In this document: piece after piece, positions 1-5,037 of the stretch
Numbering within the stretch: the stretch's first letter is position 1
How the letters are laid out: each line of letters opens with the position of its first letter
Origin: a bacterium
GTDB lineage: Bacteria; Patescibacteriota; Microgenomatia; UBA1400; RBG-16-45-19
Reading direction: 5' to 3'
Assembly (NCBI GenBank): GCA_003247275.1
Contig: QKAA01000011.1
Coordinates: 1-5,037, forward strand
DNA: 5,037 nt
The notes under the pieces: generated by a model
The model's input: the letters and a program-made list of their open reading frames with translations, nothing else
The model's database searches: none
Told to the model about the DNA's origin: nothing
Made by a program: the position numbers and the translations under genes

Positions 1-561
1 TGGAACCACCTGATCAAGGGGAAGGCCATTTAAGCCGGTGAGAGAGCCTTTAATCTGAGTGATAAAACTAATGGCGGAGGAGAGCTGGGTGTTATAGCCA
101 CCAGCCCATTGGGTGACAGGATTATCATCGATGTAATCTACAATATCCTGGTGGGTTAGTTTTCTGAAAGTGACATAGGTTTCAGATAAGCCGGTTTGCC
201 AGGTGTGTTTATAGGTATTGAGGATGGACCAGCCGGTGACGACGGTGTGCGTATTGTCGGAGAGTTGCTTTAACATATCGACCGCGGTCATTTTGTATTT
301 GGGCTTCTCCAGGATTTTTCGGTTGTGAATAATGAAGGTGTCGGCGGTTAAGATCAAACTTGGTTCCTGATGAAGGTTGTTAGCGGCAACGGCTTTGGCT
401 TGGGCTAATTTAACGATGCGTTTTTGAGGAGAACGATCAACGACTTGGGATTCGTCGAAATTGGTGGCAAGGGTGGTAAATTTGAAGGTGGTTTGCGAGA
501 GAAGAGCGGCTCTAGAGGCAGAGTTAGAGGCAAGAATAAGGGGCAGCGGGTGAATAGCCAT
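1..561 (-). CDS. maf: Maf-family nucleoside triphosphate pyrophosphatase, C-terminus cut off
   Basis: Maf proteins hydrolyse non-canonical or modified nucleoside triphosphates to monophosphate and pyrophosphate in the cytoplasm. I translated 187 codons from the ATG at 561-559 and found no stop before the window edge. Seen: the N-terminal phosphate-binding signature LASNSASRAALL (residues 10-21), FDES with E37, LAQAK with K56, TADT with D74, LEKP with K86, VVTG (107-110), TYVTFRKL (128-135), WAGGYNTQ (152-159) and GLPLDQV (179-185). Family members are usually about 190-200 residues, so only a short C-terminal tail should be missing. Two positions differ from the usual pattern: TADT instead of GADT, and QWAG where DKAG is common, so substrate preference is uncertain. 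The start lies 2 nt after the stop of the upstream nif3 gene with no obvious Shine-Dalgarno, suggesting translational coupling. Confidence 0.93.
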   Translation of the reverse strand, partial: MAIHPLPLILASNSASRAALLSQTTFKFTTLATNFDESQVVDRSPQKRIVKLAQAKAVAANNLHQEPSLILTADTFIIHNRKILEKPKYKMTAVDMLKQLSDNTHTVVTGWSILNTYKHTWQTGLSETYVTFRKLTHQDIVDYIDDNPVTQWAGGYNTQLSSAISFITQIKGSLTGLNGLPLDQVVP

Positions 562-563
562 AG

Positions 564-1346
564 TTATAAATCTGAGGGCACATCAATAAATTTAACCTGA
601 GCACTAATACCAAAGGTGTCAACCAGTTTTTTAGCTAGGGCTTTAACCCCAAAGGTTTCGGTAGCGTAATGTCCGGCGGCAAAATAGTGGAACTCCCCTT
701 CTTCAGCGGTAGAAGGTCCTGATTCACCGATTTCACCGGTGACAATGGCATCTAATTTCTTGTCGACGATTTCGAAAAAATCAGGTCCGTGAGGTTTGGC
801 GCCACCAGAGCAGACACCGAAGCGTTTGATTTTTTTGGGACCGCTATCCACGTGATAAACGGAGTGATTGGTGATTTTTTTGAGGCGGGAGACCATGTCG
901 CTGACGACAATAGGAGTAGAAAATTCAGCCACATAGCCCCATTCATCAAAATAGGTTTCATCGAGTTTGTGGGCGGCCAGTTTTTGAATTAATTGAGCGT
1001 TGTTGCCCAATTCGGGATGAGCGTCAAGACAATAATGGAAGCCAGCTAAACTAACATCATTTTTAATGATTAATTTGAGGCGTTTTTCGATAGCGTCAAA
1101 CCTGCCTTTATAGATTTCTCCTTTAGGGTAAAGGCCGTGGTGACAGATGAGATAGTCGGCTCCCCAATCAAGACTCTTTTTGATAAAGGTTTGGGAACAA
1201 GAGACTCCGAGGGCAACTTTTTCGACTTGAGGTTTACCTTTGAGTTGAATGTTATTGGGCAGATCATCTTTCACTTCAGCTTTGGCGACCAATTCTGGCC
1301 CCATGATCTCCAGCAGGACTTGAGTGACGTAATCTCGACTTAACAT
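564..1346 (-). CDS. Nif3-like dinuclear metal center protein (YbgI/YqfO family)
   Basis: This is a 260-residue protein of the Nif3 (NGG1p-interacting factor 3-like) family, cytoplasmic proteins that bind two metal ions in a toroidal hexamer. Seen: the metal-ligand pattern is complete, with the HHG motif at H69-H70, D108 in HYCLDAHPELGNN (104-116), GE at 204-205, and H226 and E230 in GHYATE. These correspond to the His-His, Asp, His and Glu ligands described for E. coli YbgI. The length fits the short form without the extra central PII-like domain found in larger homologues. Some homologues are annotated as GTP cyclohydrolase 1 type 2, but the general function is unsettled and I do not assign it. 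The ATG at 1346 follows the lysS stop with no gap and has a good ribosome binding site inside the lysS end, so this start is favoured. It is probably co-transcribed with lysS and maf. Confidence 0.93.
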   Translation of the reverse strand: MLSRDYVTQVLLEIMGPELVAKAEVKDDLPNNIQLKGKPQVEKVALGVSCSQTFIKKSLDWGADYLICHHGLYPKGEIYKGRFDAIEKRLKLIIKNDVSLAGFHYCLDAHPELGNNAQLIQKLAAHKLDETYFDEWGYVAEFSTPIVVSDMVSRLKKITNHSVYHVDSGPKKIKRFGVCSGGAKPHGPDFFEIVDKKLDAIVTGEIGESGPSTAEEGEFHYFAAGHYATETFGVKALAKKLVDTFGISAQVKFIDVPSDL

Positions 1347-2834
1347 CTATTCTTCCTTTTGGTCTGTTTCACTTTTCTGTTCTTGAGTCCCAAGTGGCCG
1401 CATCAGAGGAAAGGCAATAACTTCACGGATAGACCAAGTGTTAGTGATAAACATGACTAAGCGATCAATGCCGATGCCAATGCCACCCAAAGGAGGACAA
1501 CCATACGAGAGCGCTTCTAAGAATTCTTCGTCTAAAGGCTGAGCTTCATCATCACCAGCTTTGAGATTCTTTTGTTCATTTTCAAAGCGAGAGCGTTGCT
1601 CGATGCTAGAGACAATCTCTGACCAACCGTCACAGATTTCTTTGCCGCCAATGTAGCCTTCAAATCGCTCAACCAAACCGTCTTTGCTGCGGTGAGCCCG
1701 AGACAGTGGGCTAACCTCTTTGGGGTAATCAATCACCCAAGTGGGTTGAATTAAATGTTCCGGCACTAAATGATCAAACAGAACAAACAAAGCTTTATTG
1801 CGAGTGTAGACTCCGGGAACTTCATAGTGATTTTTGGCAATCAGAGTTTTAATTTCTTCGTCGGTAATGCTTTTGACGTCAATATCAGCGTATTGCTTGA
1901 GTGCTTCATCAATAGTGATCCGCTGCCAGTTACCGGATAGATCAACGTCGTTATCTTCAACTTTGAGTTTGAGATTGCCATTGACCTTCTCAGCCACTGA
2001 TTTAAACAAGCCCTCGGTTAAATCCATAATCCGTTGATAATCGGCATAGGCTTCGTAAAGTTCCATCATGGTGAATTCAGGTTGATGAGTTTGGTCCATG
2101 CCTTCATTTCTAAAATTTCGAGCAATTTCAAAAATGCGCTCATAACCGCCAACGATTAATCGCTTTAAATACAGTTCAGGAGCGACCCGGAGATACATGT
2201 CAATGTCTAAGGCGTTCAAGTGAGTGGTGAAAGGCCGGGCGTTGGTGCCACCATAGAGGTTTTGCAAAACGGGGGTTTCAACCTCTTGATAGTTTTCGGT
2301 CCATAGATATTCGCGGATGGCTTTTTCGACAGCCCATCTTTTATCTAAGACAGCTTTGGCTTCGGGATTAAGAAGTAAATCAATGTAGCGTTTGCGATAG
2401 CGATCTTCTTTGTCCTTTAAGCCATACCACATACTGGGAAGTGGACTCATGGCTTTCGAAAGCAGCCTAAAACTATCGACGTTGATGGTTCTTTCACCGG
2501 TTTTGGTAGTAAAAGTGGAACCGTGAACTTGAATAAAATCGTTAATATCCAAGAGTGGAACGTTATTCCAATCGGCTTCGGATAATTGATCAATTCTAAA
2601 GGCAATCTGGATTTTGCCGGTTTGATCGACGATATCGCCAAATTGTAATTTGCCGTGACCCCGGAGCGACATGATTCTGCCAACAACGGTGACCTCAAGA
2701 TCATCTTGTTGCTTGGCCTCATCGCAGGTATGGGAACGCTGAACGTCAGCTGGATACGGATCAATTCCTTGGTCTATCCAGGATTGTAGCTTTTCCTGTC
2801 TTGATGCTTGCATCTTTGAAAGTCGATCACTCAT
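1347..2834 (-). CDS. lysS: Lysine--tRNA ligase, class II
   Basis: It charges tRNA-Lys with lysine in an ATP-dependent two-step reaction in the cytoplasm. From the ATG at 2834 the protein has 495 residues, a usual length for bacterial LysRS. Seen: an N-terminal OB-fold anticodon-binding domain (about 46-125; VTVVGRIMSLRGHGKLQF), then the class II catalytic domain. This has motif 1 around VETPVL (185-190), the GGTNARPF loop (195-202), YLRVAPELYLKRL (214-226), motif 2 RIFEIARNFRNEG (233-245) continuing to PEFTMMELYEAY, and motif 3 PPLGGIGIGIDRLVM (447-461) followed by FPLMRPL. A longer reading from an ATG at 2999 would overlap greA and cross the terminator. The 2834 start has an AGAGGA site 10 nt upstream and matches family length, so it is preferred. 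It ends in TAG, immediately followed by the nif3-like start, and is the first gene of the lysS-nif3-maf block. Confidence 0.97.
   Translation of the reverse strand: MSDRLSKMQASRQEKLQSWIDQGIDPYPADVQRSHTCDEAKQQDDLEVTVVGRIMSLRGHGKLQFGDIVDQTGKIQIAFRIDQLSEADWNNVPLLDINDFIQVHGSTFTTKTGERTINVDSFRLLSKAMSPLPSMWYGLKDKEDRYRKRYIDLLLNPEAKAVLDKRWAVEKAIREYLWTENYQEVETPVLQNLYGGTNARPFTTHLNALDIDMYLRVAPELYLKRLIVGGYERIFEIARNFRNEGMDQTHQPEFTMMELYEAYADYQRIMDLTEGLFKSVAEKVNGNLKLKVEDNDVDLSGNWQRITIDEALKQYADIDVKSITDEEIKTLIAKNHYEVPGVYTRNKALFVLFDHLVPEHLIQPTWVIDYPKEVSPLSRAHRSKDGLVERFEGYIGGKEICDGWSEIVSSIEQRSRFENEQKNLKAGDDEAQPLDEEFLEALSYGCPPLGGIGIGIDRLVMFITNTWSIREVIAFPLMRPLGTQEQKSETDQKEE
1351..1360 (-). promoter_or_regulatory. 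Ribosome binding site for the nif3-like gene
   Basis: Read on the minus strand this is AAAAGGAAGA, ending 4 nt before the ATG at 1346, with the AAGGA core 7 nt from it. It lies within the last codons of lysS, so ribosomes finishing lysS can re-initiate on the nif3-like gene. It supports the chosen start. Confidence 0.7.
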
Positions 2835-2844
2835 GATTGGTTTT

Positions 2845-2850
2845 TCCTCT
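2845..2850 (-). promoter_or_regulatory. Ribosome binding site fixing the lysS start
   Basis: The minus strand reads AGAGGA here, 10 nt before the ATG at 2834. It decides between this start and the much longer open frame that begins inside greA. The spacing is slightly long but acceptable. Confidence 0.6.
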
Positions 2851-2862
2851 TTGTTTATTGGT

Positions 2863-2870
2863 ATTGTATC
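2863..2870 (-). promoter_or_regulatory. Possible -10 element of a lysS promoter
   Basis: The minus strand reads GATACAAT, containing TACAAT, 28 nt upstream of the lysS ATG and just past the T-run of the greA terminator. No convincing -35 hexamer is seen; the region where one would sit is the terminator hairpin. A promoter is expected here because greA transcription should end just before it. Alternatively lysS is fed by read-through. Confidence 0.3.
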
Positions 2871-2872
2871 AA

Positions 2873-2910
2873 GAAAAAAAATACCCCGCTTATATTGGAG
2901 CGGGGTTTTT
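2873..2910 (-). terminator. Intrinsic terminator after greA, potentially bidirectional
   Basis: CCCCGCT (2884-2890) pairs with AGCGGGG (2899-2905) around an 8-nt loop, and A2883-T2906 adds an eighth pair. On the minus strand the hairpin is followed by TAT and a run of seven T (complement of 2874-2880), ideal for ending greA transcripts. On the plus strand it is followed by TTTTT, so it could work both ways, although no plus-strand gene needs it. Confidence 0.88.
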
Positions 2911-2931
2911 AGATATTTCTTAATTTGTTTT

Positions 2932-3399
2932 TTATCTAATGTGCTTGATTTGGTATTGCACTTTCCCCACTGGAGCTTCAAATTCGACTGATTCTCCAAT
3001 TTTTTTACCCATTAAGGCTTTACCTAAAGGAGAATCGTGGGAAATACGTTTTTTCAAGGGGTCGGCTTCAAATTCACCAACGATGGTGTAGACATTGTCT
3101 GATCCGTTCATGCTGATGGTGACTTCGCAGCCAATATCAACATGGCCGTTCTTTTTGCCTTTTTGTTCGATGACTTTGACCCGAGCCAACATTTCTTCTA
3201 ACTCTTCTATTCTGCCCTGAATGAAGGACAAGTCCTCACGAGCGGCATGGTATTCACTGTTTTCAGAAAGATCGCCAAATTCCCGAGCTTTGGTTACCCG
3301 TTCAATTGCTTGTGGTTCTTTTACTTGTAGTTTCTCTAACTCTTCTCGTAGTTCGTCTAAACCTGATTGTGTCATCGAGATTTTGTTATTCGCGGTCAT
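2932..3399 (-). CDS. greA: Transcription elongation factor GreA
   Basis: GreA enters the RNA polymerase secondary channel and stimulates cleavage of backtracked RNA so that stalled polymerases resume. The protein has 155 residues, close to the usual 155-160. Seen: an N-terminal coiled-coil domain (about 10-80) with the tip motif GDLSENSEYHAA (42-53). Its acidic residues D43 and E46 match the catalytic D41/E44 of the E. coli protein. The FKBP-like C-terminal domain follows (about 88-155), with ISHDSPLGKALMGKKIG (119-135). The ATG at 3399 has AAGGAG 6 nt upstream. The stop TAA is followed by a strong terminator, so greA is probably transcribed alone or with little read-through into lysS. Nothing appears truncated or degenerate. 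Confidence 0.97.
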   Translation of the reverse strand: MTANNKISMTQSGLDELREELEKLQVKEPQAIERVTKAREFGDLSENSEYHAAREDLSFIQGRIEELEEMLARVKVIEQKGKKNGHVDIGCEVTISMNGSDNVYTIVGEFEADPLKKRISHDSPLGKALMGKKIGESVEFEAPVGKVQYQIKHIR

Positions 3400-3405
3400 G
3401 TGTGA

Positions 3406-3411
3406 CTCCTT
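3406..3411 (-). promoter_or_regulatory. Ribosome binding site of greA
   Basis: The minus strand reads AAGGAG, 6 nt before the greA ATG at 3399. It is the strongest Shine-Dalgarno in the window and it fixes the start. Confidence 0.8.
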
Positions 3412-3420
3412 GTTATTTGG

Positions 3421-3438
3421 TGATTTTTTTGAAAATCA
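3421..3438. other. Small inverted repeat in the greA leader
   Basis: TGATTTT (3421-3427) and AAAATCA (3432-3438) are perfect 7-base complements around a 4-base loop. It falls between the predicted greA promoter and the ribosome binding site. It is AT-rich and weak, so it may be a minor leader hairpin or an operator, or only chance. Confidence 0.3.
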
Positions 3439-3452
3439 GATCCTAGTGGCAA

Positions 3453-3481
3453 ATATTATTAAAAAATGTGTCGCGCTGCAA
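3453..3481 (-). promoter_or_regulatory. Predicted sigma70-type promoter for greA
   Basis: On the minus strand TTGCAG (3481-3476) is separated by 17 nt from TAATAT (3458-3453). Both hexamers match the consensus at most positions and the spacing is optimal. Transcription would start near 3446, giving a leader of about 47 nt before greA. It is assigned by pattern only. Confidence 0.5.
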
Positions 3482-3629
3482 TATGTATTTCTTACGTACA
3501 CTTGTGATATGGTGGTTAGCTTGACCATTTTTCTTGATGTAAGTTATGGATTATACAGACCCGTTGCAAGTTTTGCAGTGGAAATTACGCGCTTTCGTCT
3601 TTTGATAAGGATGATTTTTGGTTGAGTCT

Positions 3630-3638
3630 TGGTATAAT
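3630..3638 (+). promoter_or_regulatory. Extended -10 promoter for tRNA-Glu
   Basis: TGGTATAAT is a perfect extended -10 element (TGn plus TATAAT), ending 20 nt before the tRNA 5' end. Transcription would start about 3645. The hexamer 17 nt upstream (GATGAT, 3610-3615) is a poor -35, in keeping with reliance on the TG extension. Confidence 0.65.
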
Positions 3639-3658
3639 TACTCAGTTATTTGCTAGAT

Positions 3659-3733
3659 GGCCCCTTCGTCTAGTGGTTAGGACAGTAGGTTCTCATCCTA
3701 CTAACGCGGGTTCGATTCCCACAGGGGTCACCA
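3659..3733 (+). tRNA. tRNA-Glu (anticodon CTC)
   Basis: It decodes GAG. All arms fold. The acceptor is GGCCCCT (3659-3665) with AGGGGTC (3723-3729), including a G2-U71 wobble. The D stem is GTCT/GGAC. The anticodon stem GTAGG/CCTAC encloses the loop TTCTCAT, giving CTC. The variable loop is TAAC, the T loop is TTCGATT, the discriminator is A3730, and CCA is encoded at 3731-3733. The overall pattern, especially the GTCTAGTGGTTAGGAC D arm, matches tRNA-Glu. One oddity: in the T stem GCGGG/CCCAC the second pair is C-A rather than Watson-Crick. The gene is probably still functional, since the other stems are intact and a promoter and terminator flank it. The 3' end is duplicated downstream, marking it as a likely integration site. 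Confidence 0.95.
3716..3731 (+). repeat. Direct repeat copy 1: 3' end of tRNA-Glu, putative att core
   Basis: TTCCCACAGGGGTCAC, from the T loop to the first C of the CCA end, recurs exactly at 3839-3854, 123 bp away. tRNA 3' ends are standard targets for tyrosine recombinases, which leave such duplications. The repeat is seen directly; the att role is inferred, and no integrase lies in the window. Confidence 0.65.
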
Positions 3734-3740
3734 GACGATA

Positions 3741-3766
3741 AAAACCTCCCATGGCGGAGGTTTTTT
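3741..3766 (+). terminator. Intrinsic terminator of tRNA-Glu
   Basis: AAAACCTCC (3741-3749) pairs with GGAGGTTTT (3756-3764) around a 6-nt loop, and the T-run reaches 3766. It starts 8 nt after the CCA end. Because the stem begins with A residues, it could also terminate minus-strand transcription. Confidence 0.85.
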
Positions 3767-3838
3767 GTTGGCTGTGAATTCTAGTGAAATTGAATCTTTG
3801 GTTCGACTGCGTCCTCCTGGAGCCTTGGCGAAAGAGGG

Positions 3839-3854
3839 TTCCCACAGGGGTCAC
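3839..3854 (+). repeat. Direct repeat copy 2: displaced tRNA-Glu 3' end, putative att core
   Basis: This is identical over 16 bases to the tRNA-Glu 3' end at 3716-3731. There is no tRNA body in front of it; the preceding 70 or so bases hold only a weak T-arm-like string (GGTTCGACTGC at 3800-3810). Base composition turns strongly AT-rich immediately after it. The best reading is an attachment-site remnant or an element edge. Confidence 0.65.
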
Positions 3855-3914
3855 ATAAAATATTAATAGTGTTATTTATTGATTTTTTATTTTTTTGATA
3901 AGTTAGTCTCGATA

Positions 3915-3920
3915 TATAAT
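3915..3920 (+). promoter_or_regulatory. Perfect -10 box just before the proteasome-like gene
   Basis: TATAAT ends only 9 nt before the ATG at 3930. A TTGATA at 3895-3900 could serve as -35, but the spacer would be only 14 nt; TTTTTG at 3892-3897 gives 17 nt but is a weak match. If this box is used, the transcript would start within a few bases of the ATG and be almost leaderless. That agrees with the absence of a good Shine-Dalgarno. Confidence 0.4.
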
Positions 3921-3929
3921 TGGTGATAT

Positions 3930-4742
3930 ATGACTTGGGTAATGGCTCAGCCAACAATTTTCGGTCAAGTAATTTGCCTTTCAGATGTGCAAGTTACTTT
4001 TACCGATCTTGTTTCTGGAGAGGAAACATATTTTGATTGTGTACAAAAAACATATGCTATGGATAAAAATTTTATAGCTGGATTTGCAGGAAATGTAATT
4101 GGCGGGTTTCTAATGTTAAACAGTTTATCAAAAACAATAAAGGCGAATAAAAAAAGTCCTGAACACACAATTGAACCTGAAGCTCTTATAAATCTTTGGT
4201 CAGAAATTGCTAGGAGAGATTTTGTTAGACTAAAACCTGAGGTAAGGAATGGCGATGTACATATTCTTATTGGAGGAATATCGCATACTGTAGATATTGG
4301 TATTGCTGGTAAAGGTAAACCAACTGTCGCAGTTTTAAAGTCTCCAGATTTTATTCCCGAGTATGGTTCTGTTGGACGTTGGGCTTCGATTGGATCAGGA
4401 ACTTCTGAGCAAAAATATAGAGACCTGCTGGAGAAAGCTACGGGAGATTCATACCATCCACTTATGCTGCATGGAGATGATATGTATTCACAATCAATTT
4501 CGATCTACCTAGCTCATGAAATCCAAAAAATGACACCAACTCCTGGCATAAGTAAGCATTATCATATGGGACGACTAACGAGAATTGACGCCACACAGGG
4601 GACATCAGATCACAAAGAGTTCCCTGCAGTTGGTGAGGAAATTGAAATTAAGATGCCAAATGTGGCTCACTCTCTTGATGAATTTTTAGAATTAGTTGGG
4701 CAAATCAAAAAGGAAGGACAGACAGCTGTTGCTGAAGGTTAA
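3930..4742 (+). CDS. Proteasome/HslV-type N-terminal-nucleophile hydrolase homologue
   Basis: 270 residues. I recognise the fold, not the exact family. Seen: after Met1 comes Thr2, then GQVICLSDVQVT (12-23), which lines up with the xGVVLAADSRVT strand-turn of proteasome beta subunits and places D19 near the catalytic Asp17. K40 in VQKTYAMD fits the catalytic Lys33, followed by NFIAGFAG (47-54), close to HslV VIAGFAG. IGSGTSEQKY (154-163) resembles the GSG motif near residue 130 of active subunits. Removal of Met1 would expose Thr2, as in HslV, so no propeptide is needed. The family is ATP-dependent or self-compartmentalised peptidases (20S beta, HslV, Anbu, BPH). At 270 residues this is much longer than HslV (about 175), with a C-terminal extension from about 210. 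No HslU-like ATPase is visible. The ATG at 3930 is the first possible, as TGA lies in frame two codons earlier. A downstream gene follows after 4 nt. Peptidase activity is inferred. Confidence 0.75.
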   Translation: MTWVMAQPTIFGQVICLSDVQVTFTDLVSGEETYFDCVQKTYAMDKNFIAGFAGNVIGGFLMLNSLSKTIKANKKSPEHTIEPEALINLWSEIARRDFVRLKPEVRNGDVHILIGGISHTVDIGIAGKGKPTVAVLKSPDFIPEYGSVGRWASIGSGTSEQKYRDLLEKATGDSYHPLMLHGDDMYSQSISIYLAHEIQKMTPTPGISKHYHMGRLTRIDATQGTSDHKEFPAVGEEIEIKMPNVAHSLDEFLELVGQIKKEGQTAVAEG

Positions 4743-4746
4743 TAAT

Positions 4747-5037
4747 ATGGCTAGAAAATTTCAATCAATTGATCAATTTGAAGCAGAAACGAAAAATACA
4801 TATGACCTAATAGACTCAATTATTGGAAACATTCATGCTAAACAGGCTTTGTTTGATTTTTTAAAAATAGATGACTCCCCTATTGAAAAGAGATCAAAAA
4901 AGGAAAAGGAAATTATAAGAGTTCTAAAGTTTTCAGATAGTAAGTTAGGCAAAATTTATGAAATGGGCTTCATTAATTTATTTGCTGTTTTTGAATACTT
5001 TCAATTTTGCCTCGTTAAGGAGTTAATTCTTACATAC
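4747..5037 (+). CDS. Unrecognised helical protein, partial, second gene of cassette
   Basis: 97 codons are visible from the ATG at 4747 to the window edge without a stop; it was found by direct translation. GAAGG at 4734-4738 lies 8 nt before the ATG, inside the end of the previous gene, and only 4 nt separate the genes, so they are very likely one operon. The sequence looks all-helical: SIDQFEAETKNTYDLIDSII (7-26), a lysine-rich charged stretch (47-61), then an aromatic-rich hydrophobic helix FINLFAVFEYFQFCLVKEL (75-93). The arrangement of a charged helix followed by an aromatic helix containing an FE pair is reminiscent of HEPN-type proteins. The HEPN catalytic R-x4-6-H motif is not in the visible part, so this is only a suggestion. 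There is no signal peptide. All Arg codons are AGA and GC is about 28%, unlike the left-hand genes. Confidence 0.8.
   Translation, partial: MARKFQSIDQFEAETKNTYDLIDSIIGNIHAKQALFDFLKIDDSPIEKRSKKEKEIIRVLKFSDSKLGKIYEMGFINLFAVFEYFQFCLVKELILTY

Noticed and set aside
1137..1343. Plus-strand open frame of 68 codons opposite the nif3-like gene
   Set aside because: It is a shadow of the nif3 coding strand, with no ribosome binding site and no recognisable domain.
2447..2764. Minus-strand open frame of 105 codons inside lysS
   Set aside because: It lies entirely within lysS in another frame, with no family features; the lysS frame carries the conserved OB-fold sequence there.
2835..2999. N-terminal extension of lysS by 55 residues from an ATG at 2999
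   Set aside because: It would overlap the end of greA and run through a strong terminator hairpin. The 495-residue form has the right family length and a ribosome binding site.
3509..3528. Inverted repeat ATGGT...ACCAT between greA and the tRNA
   Set aside because: Only five pairs around a 10-base interval, with no T-run and no nearby promoter that it would clearly control; it may be chance.
3521..3549. Possible plus-strand promoter TTGACC with 17-nt spacing
   Set aside because: The -10 position reads TTATGG, a poor match, and the tRNA already has a better extended -10 element closer to its start.
3221..3625. Plus-strand open frame of 134 codons
   Set aside because: Nearly half is antisense to greA, it has no ribosome binding site or recognisable motif, and the rest covers the greA promoter region.
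3690..3854. Minus-strand open frame of about 50 codons antisense to tRNA-Glu and its terminator
   Set aside because: It starts only at a GTG in the repeat, reads through the complement of the terminator and the tRNA, and ends inside the tRNA. It is a typical spurious tRNA-antisense frame; the two repeat copies share a frame only because 123 is divisible by three.

Overview
The window is bacterial. It shows Shine-Dalgarno sites, hairpin-plus-T-run terminators, a bacterial-type class II lysyl-tRNA synthetase, GreA, Maf, and a tRNA gene with encoded CCA. All visible stops are TAA or TAG, and Trp is read from TGG, so the code looks standard. The compact operon, the short single-domain Nif3 protein and the divergence of the proteins would fit a candidate-phyla (Patescibacteria-like) genome. 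That placement is only an inference, because no marker here settles it.

The left two thirds (1-3399) is housekeeping DNA on the minus strand. greA (2932-3399) has its own promoter and good ribosome binding site and ends at a strong intrinsic terminator (about 2873-2910). lysS (1347-2834) follows, probably from a promoter placed just after that terminator. It is directly abutted by a nif3-family gene (564-1346), and 2 nt later by a maf-family gene (1-561) that runs off the left edge. lysS-nif3-maf looks like one transcript: lysyl-tRNA charging, a dimetal protein of uncertain function, and nucleotide house-cleaning.

The middle (3400-3929) is intergenic apart from a tRNA-Glu(CTC) gene on the plus strand (3659-3733), with an extended -10 promoter and a terminator. 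The last 16 or so bases of the tRNA are repeated exactly 123 bp downstream (3839-3854). This is the kind of duplication left by site-specific integration at a tRNA 3' end.

The right end (3855-5037) is markedly AT-rich. It carries a two-gene plus-strand cassette: a 270-residue protein with hallmarks of the proteasome/HslV-type N-terminal-nucleophile hydrolases, and, 4 nt later, the start of an unrecognised, mostly helical lysine-rich protein cut by the right edge. Base composition, the tRNA-end repeat and the unusual gene content together suggest this is the start of an acquired island. It is the part of the window most likely to hold something undescribed.
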